Part shown: one piece after another, positions 12,001 to 17,002 of the stretch
Layout of the letters: each line of letters begins with the position of its first letter
How positions within the stretch are numbered: position 1 is the first letter of the stretch
From: Lachnospiraceae bacterium UBA1721
GTDB lineage: Bacteria; Bacillota; Clostridia; Lachnospirales; Lachnospiraceae
NCBI GenBank assembly: GCA_002317155.1
Contig: DCIR01000068.1
Location: 1-33,295 of the forward strand
Direction: 5' to 3'
DNA length: 33,295 nucleotides
Program-made: the position numbers and the translations under genes
Notes under the pieces: model-generated
The model's input: the letters and a program-made list of their open reading frames with translations, nothing else
Told to the model about the DNA's origin: nothing
Database searches by the model: none

Positions 12001-12201
12001 TCAGAGAGTGGCATAGATGGAGAGGAAGCCGTAAGTAATGCGGAGAGTGAAATTCCCGGCGGTATCGAGACTGATGTGGAGAATGAGATCTTCGGAGGCG
12101 TTGAAGCAGATGCGGAGGAAGAGAACCCCGGCGGTATCGAAAGTAGCGAAAATGCTGAAGATAACACTGAGGGTGAGGAAAGCGCAGAAAGTACAGAGTA
12201 A
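1..12201 (+). CDS. Giant GLUG-repeat surface protein (5' end missing)
   Basis: The frame is open to the left edge, so the true start and any signal peptide or pilin leader lie outside; a TTG at 7 is only the first possible start codon. The stop is TAA at 12199-12201, giving over 4,060 residues. Seen in order: GLUG-type units (Y-V-G-G-I-V-G-Y-N and variants) at about 130-1830; a Gly/Asn tract at 463-582; an insert at about 1900-2620 resembling CBM2/CBM3 beta-sandwiches; a Pro/Glu linker at 2641-2710; more GLUG units at about 2760-5810; a region I cannot assign (about 5900-7580); an FN3-like stretch (about 7585-7925); further beta-rich regions with some FN3-like patches (for example near 9150 and 9830); and an acidic Glu/Ser/Ala tail from about 11815. 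No LPXTG motif or C-terminal membrane segment is visible. GLUG repeats are known from bacterial surface and adhesion proteins. It ends 2 bases before a PilX-like gene, which suggests co-expression with pilin-like genes. An adhesin role is inferred. Confidence 0.85.
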   Translation, partial: NALYGIYTKSSSNTRAASQMYSMRPVGLVTVNYGALENIELDKVLVSGNEYIGGFAGINAGSVSSLKTNNTDDLSVIQGRKNVGGIIGFQMPTDDEVQLTGLINCATVEGTNAVGGIVGMVRNDFTNIDFTDLRGYEELAVSTDDNQNSDPNNAGNGNGHNGNGNGNGNGNGNGNGNGNGNGNGNGGGNSGNNGHHYGQYKHKKQQITDVVTGKKDVTVIIINCENYGAVNGVKGNELQGIYVADGDSGVNTNSPRYIGGIVGYCYNRNSSAPEKIKIEECTSAPKYDTAKLFAILGDDTKLADKLKGTYVGGIVGYNYFGTINNCITTSNNGSEGFIFGDKYVGGIVGFNIGPSSGIKGSDTSTQGANYNHVIGNEYVGGIVGCNSGVKDTDSANNNISAEGSKDPEKLIGLLVPDTKRSLNVKVDNWINKGVVIAVKQYAGGITGYNTGWIYRCNNVIDANTANTYFEQIYSGDYVGGIAGYNNGIIGNTDRVIAANNIDSSVKGADSADAGSGSVFRTVTYVKGHNYVGGVVGYNDEKSIIENYTVSGGYVTGDTGSCFVGGYVGLNASIDLLMDMETKESRLISSNPNYVNGSYFVGGSIGGNIVNTYGISIDEDDNGFADTYEEAAMQTNLGDVYAMFEAGHCYQSNGVYVAQGSFKIYNNSGRTISYWSIDLNGATVLGFNNNSGAIYVDANHTIKNDDRSLIVVNANATPSFYTSMNFASEAEYNKFKDQRLKVYFFENGDNDAGNYFGKYDGDIKQIFSVSADLENDNSDCRRVIIIYTITNITQSTLPNYRVEIPVPTGTTWAWDETSMKGKVENNILALSDNGHYNGSIAAGGSVRIRCGVDFVDNATAKKFKDEMSASLFFNNVQYGTIGEKPKPDTPDDPENPEEGPTGIQILSQFKTDNFLGTLSGDEFVGGMIGYNLLIEEDGQDAWIKNAAESDRGAVYIIQKKLVDEYKNISDSSIAEADALNKRLDVVEDLNASLLGDYAGGLTASTGSMLISGQGSDSTQSTFGAITGKIGVGGVIGYNDGRSYLTIRNVENGSLLTATNAIARESEQKLANGQYRTTDMLDNPMTYTYSYVGGIIGKATDRTTIDNCWNTSLVFINTKGLYNGGLCEINEGTIINCQVSNYGNGITEYIGGLCGLNKANGTISNCAINGKTVTGKNVVGGITCENFGEIKDITFADAKLMVTGTNVYDSYGAVTDKLGICGLYAAYNAGKIVIENDISDYTILSSGRYVGAVVGVNGGELSPKVDKNAAWDSENNIVIAGRVTGDKTVGGVVGLNVAGANDLAYFTNAAVVTAIHGEVGGILGENRSNKDIYYCVNQGLVTASDAGNAGGITAVNDGYIRDCYSYVAVNAVNGMCGGIAAINDKNGIIVGCYVMPKDSSLGNQKITAPIAVGAVVAQNLGYITNNHIANVTVSGYATNTGTALGVVAGQNLDTGVIEINGDNYITNASVVITGEYSIAGGIAGTNSGTITGVLNADGSRPIVDNALSMDNVAIASVGGVAGVNTGRIENIAVVSEIEGNDGATNYGYGGIAGVSGYVNRIDANNASNEAIIINCSFDGYLHAYGTSGTVAYIGGIAGINGYGSTIDSCVIGAVSGEGADSRTVICDGDLNKINQLLNATDDTLIETIDAIALNPDRTSYSIIGAMIGGNYGTLIACDNYSYSVDEVRVLSFGGSCGGLIGFQYKGATASGRNNSAQSDIALFAVDDLDDDIVYLTTGENWAVIQSYVENDRGSGGIFGHYSSGEDLSYIKNYAFVSCRYSSNNKIGGIASFIEQSYRPIVTLTEVYNYGDIYGFGMAGGFFAQVRGCSTYMENCYNYGNVSSEYRISGGFIGFGQYNNGPMTFIKCENHGNISCNYVKTNGGIGGFVGQTVDVISGVDTTLYFYDCVNTGIMTGNPTALVNKKRSEYHIGSFVGSSANSAFKMELCRNYNTDTDYAYGFSGGKKPDVTDCFDASVLGRIQTGTTNWGTFNLANDINSLYNSYYISSSEEQTFDDTNYGVYFSLHESLSSNLNLKAATWTAANKYESKDMKYALVMNPSAYFAEPSPLVKISSANSLYMNLSYDDNSKGIYAVNVHAWNGKDEANKTDAPAYNISGTFIYSNGEMVTTDSIQVVGRYYITDDATATLINPKYGEDNKPVAVIINMNSANLRGFTYISAASKETNNPVYSSIKYVGEKYGTTFSISSISKAGDDGTNYGELTSNKIVKQDPNSKFVYSDDLLDMDWSGDYYWFKYSAGYDSDLASNRWLEFNFDVKEDANASGIGSIVFYLANNNSNKDATAKDIRKYYYDYDVVFYNSDGVALRHIMAQDVCGYDSSEENYREKSRQQIDVPTELIGAFTTFKIRIKQKGYTTPAGGDVRKADNSGDVYMRGFAWIPAKKTAEGKVSPEGNMAQEEKMAVGANAASSYPNASAYDNIHYNYNPVPLYVTADPDGVYIHTGYDLGAGFMLTYASNNPMYGGANSFLNDRRSYFESKSETGDTGSRIDTYLDIDPKIVKLIQNANVRFEVLAKPLGLNVTRKEGAYEFTWDAVKDAAAYEVSYIVVDVDGNVIQSKVTQTIGSMKTNFRISNNEAWNGEGNRMVFTVKALNNYHLLHDKNSDDYKSDYADYDSEEAASLEVIIDQIILPTPQIHFELVAGDRTVIVVDNDDEYKDSNGEYYDCVVSVTLVGAVTKTYSWNLREQGCYSEPASMVMTSKYSNNKYSAVVLPSNREDSSRLYGSSAAVGTLFQAFGNNNNADKTEGIRSYAQYADATYYQGFYGQTYDSMSYTVQYYAKSGDCDGFVITDIMAYDEELGVNVSYANTLTHVANSYSTSAMNFYATLENLPAKWFAKEPIDKITVRSYLHKSQNEVVYYGHDVADNLVFDGLAKEVLANIYDDFYFEEESTVPYRDENGNGYPVWNSETDELNPGYILYLNNDGTYRLYYNATIELSMKAAEEKRATDDYEGREYYRYGVSYAIYTNMKLTSYDEGEGKSWLAANRNDLSESYWVCGISDDKGTFNETKYYPQNCYPLTSALNNNSAKKYMQEIATAPHIEKVDIGVDESGHNIYTVTWDTYYQDKACWDATNNRYTWNDNNRVTNSDIASEFFDTWADYVKRYESTSAVYDASYSSLTPDNRRRLMNVYFADYNNAEYVVELIGTTVDGEEVVLATRDGSDELRNYLGSISQQDDGSSITVFSKAKTTEYLVWDYSCTFVDETNLWSGYPYISVRISRKGRDTAGYKNFSNVSSATDTTNHTTMVLPRYSEARIVQKQMFDTISVPSVSLKMEDGVFVTDSLEYKVSWDELTNEYQLEDLGGYLITAKVTTPITDSDGNALPETTTHYYYLEKVTDAIDLDIAALMADGKVIKLESDDCIVGAGIISTVIDFSDFNTGEVVAVSVKAIPRVNAELYKQGEDGVECEFVIPTRLVAPDVSLLLVVDDADSMPEYSDASVEVAKLAEDGSIATDENGQINIVYDNTVDIDTYLSGMTFSYATDDPNYLSDPSIKVEMAVAVYDAKPDNASSTTNIADATEDTDTTEYSNSWNKDAIATLYYKNAPLMLGYANVGENVTIDIASYEEYPGQFAGKWLKIVLRAESTDWVNSQWSDQDASIASTTDYIWVQLPKLLLNDTNITVGETEIEVSLDDESIEKVIAQSISFAEDKNLDKYTVTLVGRTELDDEENENTPIYVLTIEKFFDEEGEFDGSWVVSLAQFGDEDNGRIIGRIGKADDLPDNPGEETDFGDVDPEGTDPEEVDPLATVVDVLTLEDIVASYSFDKDGTSVDITVEAQISYVVDTDGNGSFTLILPDIIKTAVVDEETETVTFASTQSSEYMSLHNNAMFSITDVMIEPVYNDNYELQNGALFHRVIELTDIDPDDPDSVATISKWDECIVYAESTTDEEEGIRKWYDDMIAVMDSEAAGGLMATSYSMDYDDATPEADEEIMPYSDDISSEGESEGEASLANEGASADGEAVEESTDAEAGTESENGEAFGSDEVNTASESGIDGEEAVSNAESEIPGGIETDVENEIFGGVEADAEEENPGGIESSENAEDNTEGEESAESTE
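463..582 (+). repeat. In-frame Gly-Asn hexanucleotide tract
   Basis: About 40 codons alternate Gly (GGN) and Asn (AAY), built from six-base units such as AATGGT and AACGGC, with a single His near the start and a few Gly/Ser changes at the end. It forms a flexible linker between GLUG units in the giant protein. Because the unit is six bases, gain or loss of copies would change length without breaking the frame. Synonymous third positions vary, which should reduce slippage compared with a perfect repeat. Confidence 0.85.
1900..2620 (+). other. CBM2/CBM3-like beta-sandwich insert within the giant protein
   Basis: This stretch breaks the GLUG array and has no GG-h-h-G units. Two sub-regions recall cellulose-binding type modules. 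The first, near 1975-2060, reads N-N-S-G-R-T-I-S-Y-W-S-I-D-L, like the N-x-G-x-x-I-x-x-W-x-h pattern of CBM2/CBM3. The second, near 2340-2560, has V-P-T-G-T-T-W-A-W followed by Y-N-G-S-I-A-A-G-G-S-V, like the W-N-G-x-[IL]-x-P-G-G-S-h end of CBM2 modules. A Pro/Glu-rich linker follows. The family call is made by eye from these patterns only. Binding to plant polysaccharide would fit a gut or rumen bacterium but is inferred. Confidence 0.5.
7585..7925 (+). other. FN3-like domain in the giant protein
   Basis: The segment begins L-G-L-N-V-T and continues F-T-W-D-A-V-K-D-A-A-A-Y-E-V-S-Y, then ends in F-T-V-K-A-L-N. This matches the usual fibronectin type III layout: W in the B strand, Y-E-V in the C strand and an h-x-V-x-A-h motif in the F strand. 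It marks the change from the GLUG half to the C-terminal half. The assignment is by pattern only. Confidence 0.55.
11815..12198 (+). other. Acidic low-complexity C-terminal tail with PGGIE-type repeats
   Basis: The last ~128 residues of the giant protein are dominated by Glu, Ser, Ala, Gly and Asp, with almost no basic residues. Near 12052-12145 a short motif recurs three times, as IPGGIE, IFGGVE and NPGGIE, each about 11-12 residues apart. No sortase motif, transmembrane helix or S-layer homology domain follows before the stop, so the way this end is held at the surface is not evident. Confidence 0.7.
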
Positions 12202-12203
12202 AG

Positions 12204-12866
12204 ATGCATATGAAGGCGACTAAGAGAATTGTCAATTTCATAAGGAAAACAAAGAAGTCAGATGACTCAGGCGTGGCTATGATTACCGCTATGATTATCG
12301 GAGTGGTAGTCATGGTCTTTTGCCTGCTTCTGCTTATGGTTACATATATTCTATATTCGCAGTCTTTGAAAAGAGTTGACGATACTCAATGTAAATTGAT
12401 TGCGCAAACATGTATGGAGTCCGTGCGTACAGAAATAGTAGATTCAGAGTCTGATATTCATAAATATCTTGCGGAGCAGATGAGCGCCGGAACATGGATA
12501 AGTATTGAAAAAGCGTTGGTAAACACCGATGAGAATGCTTTATCCGAATTGGTGCTGGATATGGTTGACCGCACTGTAGATCAAGAACTTGCGTTGTATG
12601 AGATTCAAACGGTAATCAGCTACAGTATAAGTCAAAGTACGGGTGATGATGACTCTCCGGGATTACCTGATGATAATGATATTTATGATGATCCGGAAGC
12701 GGGAAATGGCTCTTCGACAGATGGTAATTCATCAGGTTCCGGACAGAATAATAACGGTAATGGCAACGTAGCTGTGTACATTAAGGTGATTGTTACAAAA
12801 GGACCCAAAGATAGTCCCATGAGTTACTGCGTATATGAAACAGAGTGTCCGGCTGTAACTTTTTAG
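12204..12866 (+). CDS. GspK/PilX-like minor pilin
   Basis: A 220-residue protein with a basic leader ending S-G at residue 23, followed by a roughly 28-residue hydrophobic helix (V-A-M-I-T-A-M-I-I-G...). This is the layout of a type IV pilin-like protein, but position +5 after the Gly is Thr rather than Glu. Loss of Glu+5 is typical of the GspK/PilX tip pseudopilins. The middle holds an Asp/Pro-rich segment and a Gly/Ser/Asn tract (residues ~170-190) resembling the Gly-Asn tract of the giant protein. It starts 2 bases after the giant gene stops. No strong ribosome binding site is visible, so translational coupling is likely. An in-frame ATG at 12210 is an alternative start. The class is fairly sure; the specific PilX/GspK identity is inferred. 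Confidence 0.7.
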   Translation: MHMKATKRIVNFIRKTKKSDDSGVAMITAMIIGVVVMVFCLLLLMVTYILYSQSLKRVDDTQCKLIAQTCMESVRTEIVDSESDIHKYLAEQMSAGTWISIEKALVNTDENALSELVLDMVDRTVDQELALYEIQTVISYSISQSTGDDDSPGLPDDNDIYDDPEAGNGSSTDGNSSGSGQNNNGNGNVAVYIKVIVTKGPKDSPMSYCVYETECPAVTF

Positions 12867-12889
12867 ATGATTGAGGAAGCGAGTTTTTA

Positions 12890-13285
12890 ATGAAGCTTTT
12901 TTTGAAAGAGAAAAAAATTCATACCGATAATAGCGGAATGACAATTGTGGAAGTCCTGGTGGGATTTGTTGTGCTTGCAGTAATTCTTGCTTCGCTGTCA
13001 GGTATTATTGTTGTGTCAAGAAATATGTATTTTAGATCAATTGATACGTCTAAGGAGCTGGGAATGATTCAAGAGCAGCTTTACAAGACGAATGCAATAA
13101 ATAGCGCACAGGAGATTACCGGAACAATTACATTCGTACCTAGTGACGGTATGCCGCAGAATAGTGGCAATGCTGAAATAACGACTAATATTAAGTTGTA
13201 TGAGATTGGTGAGGAACAATTGCTTGGCGCAGAAGGCTCTGAATTGTCAGCATATAAGTATTATTTTTTGAAAAGCGGCAATTAA
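12890..13285 (+). CDS. Prepilin-type N-terminal cleavage/methylation protein (PilV/GspI-like)
   Basis: A 131-residue protein with a classical class III signal: a basic leader ending at Gly16, then M-T-I-V-E with Glu at +5 and a hydrophobic helix of about 20 residues. The short beta-rich C-terminal part is unlike any named pilin I can recognise. GAGGAAG at 12873-12879 lies 10 bases before the ATG. The position between a PilX-like gene and a longer prepilin suggests the small PilV/GspI-type minor subunit, expected to sit in the membrane until processed and then to join the pilus tip or a pseudopilus. Confidence 0.75.
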   Translation: MKLFLKEKKIHTDNSGMTIVEVLVGFVVLAVILASLSGIIVVSRNMYFRSIDTSKELGMIQEQLYKTNAINSAQEITGTITFVPSDGMPQNSGNAEITTNIKLYEIGEEQLLGAEGSELSAYKYYFLKSGN

Positions 13286-13305
13286 TTACTTAGGAGAATA
13301 CTCTG

Positions 13306-13920
13306 ATGACAATGAAATTAAGCAGACAACTTAATAGGGATAACAGAGGTGCTACATTGGTTGAACTTGTGGTTACCTTTGCTCTTTTGGCGCTGTTTAT
13401 GGTATCTGCGACATTTATCATTGTCTATACGACTCAGCTGTATTACAACACAAAGGGTGAAACCAATGGCCTTGAAGTATCTAATATGATAGCTGAGAGA
13501 GTGATTGGTCAGATTGAAGGGGCTAAGCCATCTAATCCACCTGTAGTCACAGAGGATGTAAATGGGGATAGCAGCGTTGATATCGACTCTATTTATTTTA
13601 CCGATGCTACAGGAAGCAAGGTGACCGTTACAGCTAAGGCACAGGAAACAGGCGGAGCAACTGACGGAAAAAAGTATATATGTGTGCGATATGATGAAGT
13701 TGGTGAGGGTCCGGTAAAATATGATGCAGTTGATTGGAGATTTGATTCCAATGCATATATGGGATATGAGGTTAAAGCTCTTAATTTTGAAAATCCGGGA
13801 CCTGAATATCCTGAAAATGTGCTTAAAATGACACTTACTTTATATAGTGATAAATACGGAGAATACACTACCGAATATTATATTAAGTGTGCCAATGTTT
13901 CTTCTATTATATATAATTGA
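13306..13920 (+). CDS. Prepilin-type protein (PilW/GspJ-like)
   Basis: A 204-residue protein with leader ending N-R-G15, then A-T-L-V-E (Glu+5 at residue 20) and a hydrophobic helix, followed by a larger globular domain. TAGGAG at 13291-13296 is 9 bases from the ATG, supporting this start over the ATG at 13312. Being the longest Glu+5 pseudopilin here and next to a PilV-like gene, it is best read as a PilW/GspJ-type minor pilin. Being the major pilin of this system cannot be excluded, because genes upstream of the window are not seen. Confidence 0.75.
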   Translation: MTMKLSRQLNRDNRGATLVELVVTFALLALFMVSATFIIVYTTQLYYNTKGETNGLEVSNMIAERVIGQIEGAKPSNPPVVTEDVNGDSSVDIDSIYFTDATGSKVTVTAKAQETGGATDGKKYICVRYDEVGEGPVKYDAVDWRFDSNAYMGYEVKALNFENPGPEYPENVLKMTLTLYSDKYGEYTTEYYIKCANVSSIIYN

Positions 13921-13972
13921 TTTTATTGTAATATATCGACACTAATATTATTTTGACGGGCGGGACGAAAAT

Positions 13973-14596
13973 ATGACTTTTACTGTTTTAGGGTATACCT
14001 ATTCTATTTATGGCATACTGACAGTGATAGCATTGTTTATCATATTAATTTTGATTTCTATAAGCGATATCCGTACACAAAAGATATCGCTTTTTTATGT
14101 GCTCGCAGTTTTTGCTTTGGGTATTGTTTCAATATGGACCATACCCGGAATAAAACTCTATGAGCGATTTATCGGAATGGTATGCGTCAGTGTACCTCTT
14201 TTTCTCATTAATTTCCTCGTGAATAAATTTAAAAGAAAATCATCCGCAACAGACAAAGCGCATCCTGATAGTGCGGACTCCGGGAATGCATATTCTGATA
14301 ATGCGAATGATAATATCAAAGTTTTCGGTGGCGGAGATATCAAACTTCTGGCAGCAGCGGGATTTATGCTTGGGTGGAAGGGAATAATCGTGGCATTTAT
14401 GCTGGCAATGCTTACCGGAGGTGTTTTTGCAATATTTCTTTACTTTTCAAAAAAGAAAAAGAAGACCGATGTATTTGCCTTTGCCCCTTTCTTAGCGATG
14501 GGAATTGCTGTGTCAATTACGGCAAATATGGGGACAAGATTTATTAATTGGATTATAATGATGGTTAAAACGATTGCGGATGCAATGGTTATATAA
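13973..14596 (+). CDS. A24 prepilin peptidase, short form without methyltransferase domain
   Basis: A 207-residue polytopic membrane protein. Two catalytic aspartates of the A24 family are visible: Asp32 in S-D-I-R-T-Q-K-I and Asp122 in G-G-G-D-I-K-L-L, the GxGD motif followed by A-A-A-G-F-M-L-G. PilD-type enzymes are about 290 residues and carry an N-terminal zinc/methyltransferase half; that half is absent, as in TadV/CpaA-type enzymes. A hydrophilic Asp/Ser/Asn loop (residues ~90-113) precedes the second Asp. It lies 52 bases after the last pilin-like gene and most likely cleaves those leaders. The Shine-Dalgarno is poor (GGCGGGA). Confidence 0.88.
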   Translation: MTFTVLGYTYSIYGILTVIALFIILILISISDIRTQKISLFYVLAVFALGIVSIWTIPGIKLYERFIGMVCVSVPLFLINFLVNKFKRKSSATDKAHPDSADSGNAYSDNANDNIKVFGGGDIKLLAAAGFMLGWKGIIVAFMLAMLTGGVFAIFLYFSKKKKKTDVFAFAPFLAMGIAVSITANMGTRFINWIIMMVKTIADAMVI

Positions 14597-14646
14597 ATGG
14601 ATGTAATGGTTGTAAATAAACGAAATATAACGAGGGGTGTTATTTG

Positions 14647-16824
14647 ATGGATGTTGTAAAAGTAATAGCGCAGGAATTGAGTGTACAGAACTGGCAGGTG
14701 GAAGCTGCGGTAAAGCTTATTGATGAGGGATGTACCATACCTTTCATCGCCAGATACCGTAAGGAAGCCACAGGCACACTTAATGATGAGCAGCTCAGAA
14801 CTCTTGGCGAGAGACTTGAGTATCTGAGAAACCTTGAGGATAAGAAAAAACAGGTTCTCGGAAGCATTGAAGAACAGGGAATGCTGACGGATGAACTCAG
14901 AGAGAAAATTGAAAAGGCTGAGACTGTGACTGCAGTCGATGACCTTTACAGACCTTACAGACCTAAGAGAAAGACCAGAGCAAGTATTGCGAAGGAAAAA
15001 GGTCTTGAGCCTTTTGCGGTATTAATCAGCTTGCAGATGATGAATAAGCCTGCTATCGAGGAGGCCGGCGCTTATGTTGATAGCGAAAAAGGTGTCAACA
15101 CTCCTGAGGAAGCTTTACAGGGAGCTATGGATATTATAGCTGAGAATATTTCTGATAATGCAGACTATCGTACATACATCAGAGATATCACCATGAAGCA
15201 GGGCAGTGTGGTTTCGGAGGCTAAAAATGATAAAGCTGAGAGTGTGTATGAGAACTATTATCATTTCTCTGAGCCTGTAGTCAAGATTGCGGGACACAGA
15301 GTGCTTGCAATCAATCGTGGTGAAAATGAGAAGATATTGACAATCACTGTAGAAGCTCCAAAGGAGCAGATTGTTCGTTATCTGGAAAAGCAGATTATCA
15401 CGGGTAATAATAAGTACACTGAGCCTATCTTAAAAGAAATAATAGAAGATAGTTACGATAGACTGATTGCACCGTCTATCGAGAGAGAAGTAAGAAATGC
15501 ATTGACTGAAAAGGCTGAGGATGGCGCTATTTCGGTATTTGGAAAAAATCTTCGACAGCTTCTGATGGCGCCTCCGATTGCAGGCAAGGTTGTATTAGGC
15601 TGGGATCCTGCATTCAGAACCGGATGCAAGCTCGCTATAGTAGATGCGACAGGCAAGGTGCTTGATACTACCGTTATTTATCCTACTGCTCCGCAGTTTA
15701 AGGTAGATGAGGCTAAGGTAGTTCTCAAGAGACTTATCGATAAATATAAAGTAGATTTGATTTCCGTAGGTAACGGTACTGCATCGCGCGAGTCAGAGCA
15801 GGTAATTGTAGAACTTCTTAAGGAAATCAATAAACCGGTACAGTATATTATCGTAAATGAGGCCGGAGCGTCAGTGTATTCTGCCAGCAAGCTTGCTACT
15901 GAAGAGTTCCCTCAGTTTGATGTAGGACAAAGATCTGCTGCATCAATTGCCAGAAGACTGCAGGATCCGCTTGCTGAACTTGTAAAAATAGATCCTAAAT
16001 CAATTGGTGTAGGACAGTATCAGCATGATATGAATCAGAAGAAGCTTGGCGAAGCGCTTACAGGTGTTGTCGAAGATTGCGTTAACCAGGTGGGTGTTGA
16101 TCTTAACACAGCATCTGTATCATTGCTGGAATACATATCGGGAATAAGCAAGCCTATTGCTAAAAATATAGTTGAATACCGTGAGACTAACGGTAAATTC
16201 ACATCGCGTACACAGCTGTTAAAGGTACCTAAATTAGGTCCTAAAGCTTATGAACAGTGTGCCGGATTCCTTCGTATTTTGGATGGAAAGGAGCCACTCG
16301 ATTCTACAAGCGTTCATCCCGAGTCATATAAAGCTGCAGAAGCTTTGCTTAAAAAGATGGGACTTACAACTGATGTTATAATCAGTGCTCGTAAAGCCGG
16401 AAACAGTGATGCGGCAACGTTTAAGCTTCTTGCCGGAAGACTTGATAAGGCTGCGACGGCCAAGGAACTTGGTATTGGAGAGATCACTCTTAATGATATT
16501 CTCAAGGAACTTGAAAAGCCGGCAAGAGATCCCAGAGAAGATATGCCCGGACCGATTCTCAGAAGCGACATCCTTGAGATGAAGGACCTCAAGGAGGGTA
16601 TGATTCTTAAGGGAACTGTAAGAAACGTAATAGATTTTGGTGTATTTGTGGATATTGGAGTGCATCAGGACGGCCTCGTTCATATTTCTCAGATATGCGA
16701 CAGATTCATCAAACATCCGCTTGAGGCTGTGAGCGTAGGCGATGTTGTCGATGTGCAGGTTATGTCGGTGGATGTGGCCAAAAAGAGAATAGCGCTCACA
16801 ATGAAGATTCAGCAGAGCAAATAA
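14647..16824 (+). CDS. tex: Tex, S1 RNA-binding transcription accessory protein
   Basis: A 725-residue protein of the usual Tex length. Order of domains: N-terminal helical Tex region (F-I-A-R-Y-R-K-E-A-T-G near residue 35); a YqgF/RNase H-like core beginning near residue 317 with G-W-D-P-A-F-R-T-G-C-K; a helix-hairpin-helix region near residues 490-555; and a C-terminal S1 domain (residues ~645-720, with G-x-V-x-x-x-x-x-F-G-V-F-V-D and G-L-V-H-I-S). Tex binds nucleic acid and affects transcription; it is cytoplasmic and widely conserved. GAGGGG at 14632-14637 is 9 bases before the ATG at 14647; a TTG three bases upstream is possible but less likely. It shows no functional link to the pilin genes. 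Confidence 0.95.
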   Translation: MDVVKVIAQELSVQNWQVEAAVKLIDEGCTIPFIARYRKEATGTLNDEQLRTLGERLEYLRNLEDKKKQVLGSIEEQGMLTDELREKIEKAETVTAVDDLYRPYRPKRKTRASIAKEKGLEPFAVLISLQMMNKPAIEEAGAYVDSEKGVNTPEEALQGAMDIIAENISDNADYRTYIRDITMKQGSVVSEAKNDKAESVYENYYHFSEPVVKIAGHRVLAINRGENEKILTITVEAPKEQIVRYLEKQIITGNNKYTEPILKEIIEDSYDRLIAPSIEREVRNALTEKAEDGAISVFGKNLRQLLMAPPIAGKVVLGWDPAFRTGCKLAIVDATGKVLDTTVIYPTAPQFKVDEAKVVLKRLIDKYKVDLISVGNGTASRESEQVIVELLKEINKPVQYIIVNEAGASVYSASKLATEEFPQFDVGQRSAASIARRLQDPLAELVKIDPKSIGVGQYQHDMNQKKLGEALTGVVEDCVNQVGVDLNTASVSLLEYISGISKPIAKNIVEYRETNGKFTSRTQLLKVPKLGPKAYEQCAGFLRILDGKEPLDSTSVHPESYKAAEALLKKMGLTTDVIISARKAGNSDAATFKLLAGRLDKAATAKELGIGEITLNDILKELEKPARDPREDMPGPILRSDILEMKDLKEGMILKGTVRNVIDFGVFVDIGVHQDGLVHISQICDRFIKHPLEAVSVGDVVDVQVMSVDVAKKRIALTMKIQQSK

Positions 16825-16831
16825 GTATATG

Positions 16832-16882
16832 GCTGAATAGATAAGACATATGATAAATAGATAAGTCATATGATGAATAGAG
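16832..16882 (+). repeat. 20-bp imperfect tandem repeat between tex and the flotillin gene
   Basis: Two full units (16832-16851 and 16852-16871) share the pattern GAT/GCT-(G/A)AATAGATAAG-(A/T)-CATAT, with the start of a third copy after 16872. Each unit carries ATAGATAAG, and CATATG straddles the unit junctions. It is non-coding and short. It may be a protein binding site or simple drift; nothing in the sequence decides. Confidence 0.6.
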
Positions 16883-16967
16883 ACTCGGAAGAGGGAATAA
16901 ATAATCATATTCCGCTGCTGATGAGGTATATTTTAAGTTATTTATATATTATATTAGTAACTGTAAG

Positions 16968-16988
16968 GACGCGACGGGGGGTCACGTC
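16968..16988 (+). promoter_or_regulatory. Hairpin immediately before the flotillin ribosome binding site
   Basis: GACGCGAC (16968-16975) can pair with GTCACGTC (16981-16988) with one wobble, leaving a loop of five G. The stem ends two bases before AAGGAGG (16991-16997), which is 5 bases from the ATG. Such a hairpin can protect the 5' end of a message or adjust access to the ribosome binding site. The AT-rich stretch at 16930-16956 upstream could supply the -10 region, but no convincing -35 was found. Confidence 0.5.
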
Positions 16989-17002
16989 AGAAGGAGGCAA
17001 AT

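Noticed and set aside
1..14596. A mobile element or phage origin for the surface locus
   Set aside because: No integrase, transposase, terminal repeat or tRNA attachment site is visible in the window.
16324..16908. A 194-codon - strand open frame over the end of tex
   Set aside because: It covers the conserved S1 domain of tex and has no family features.
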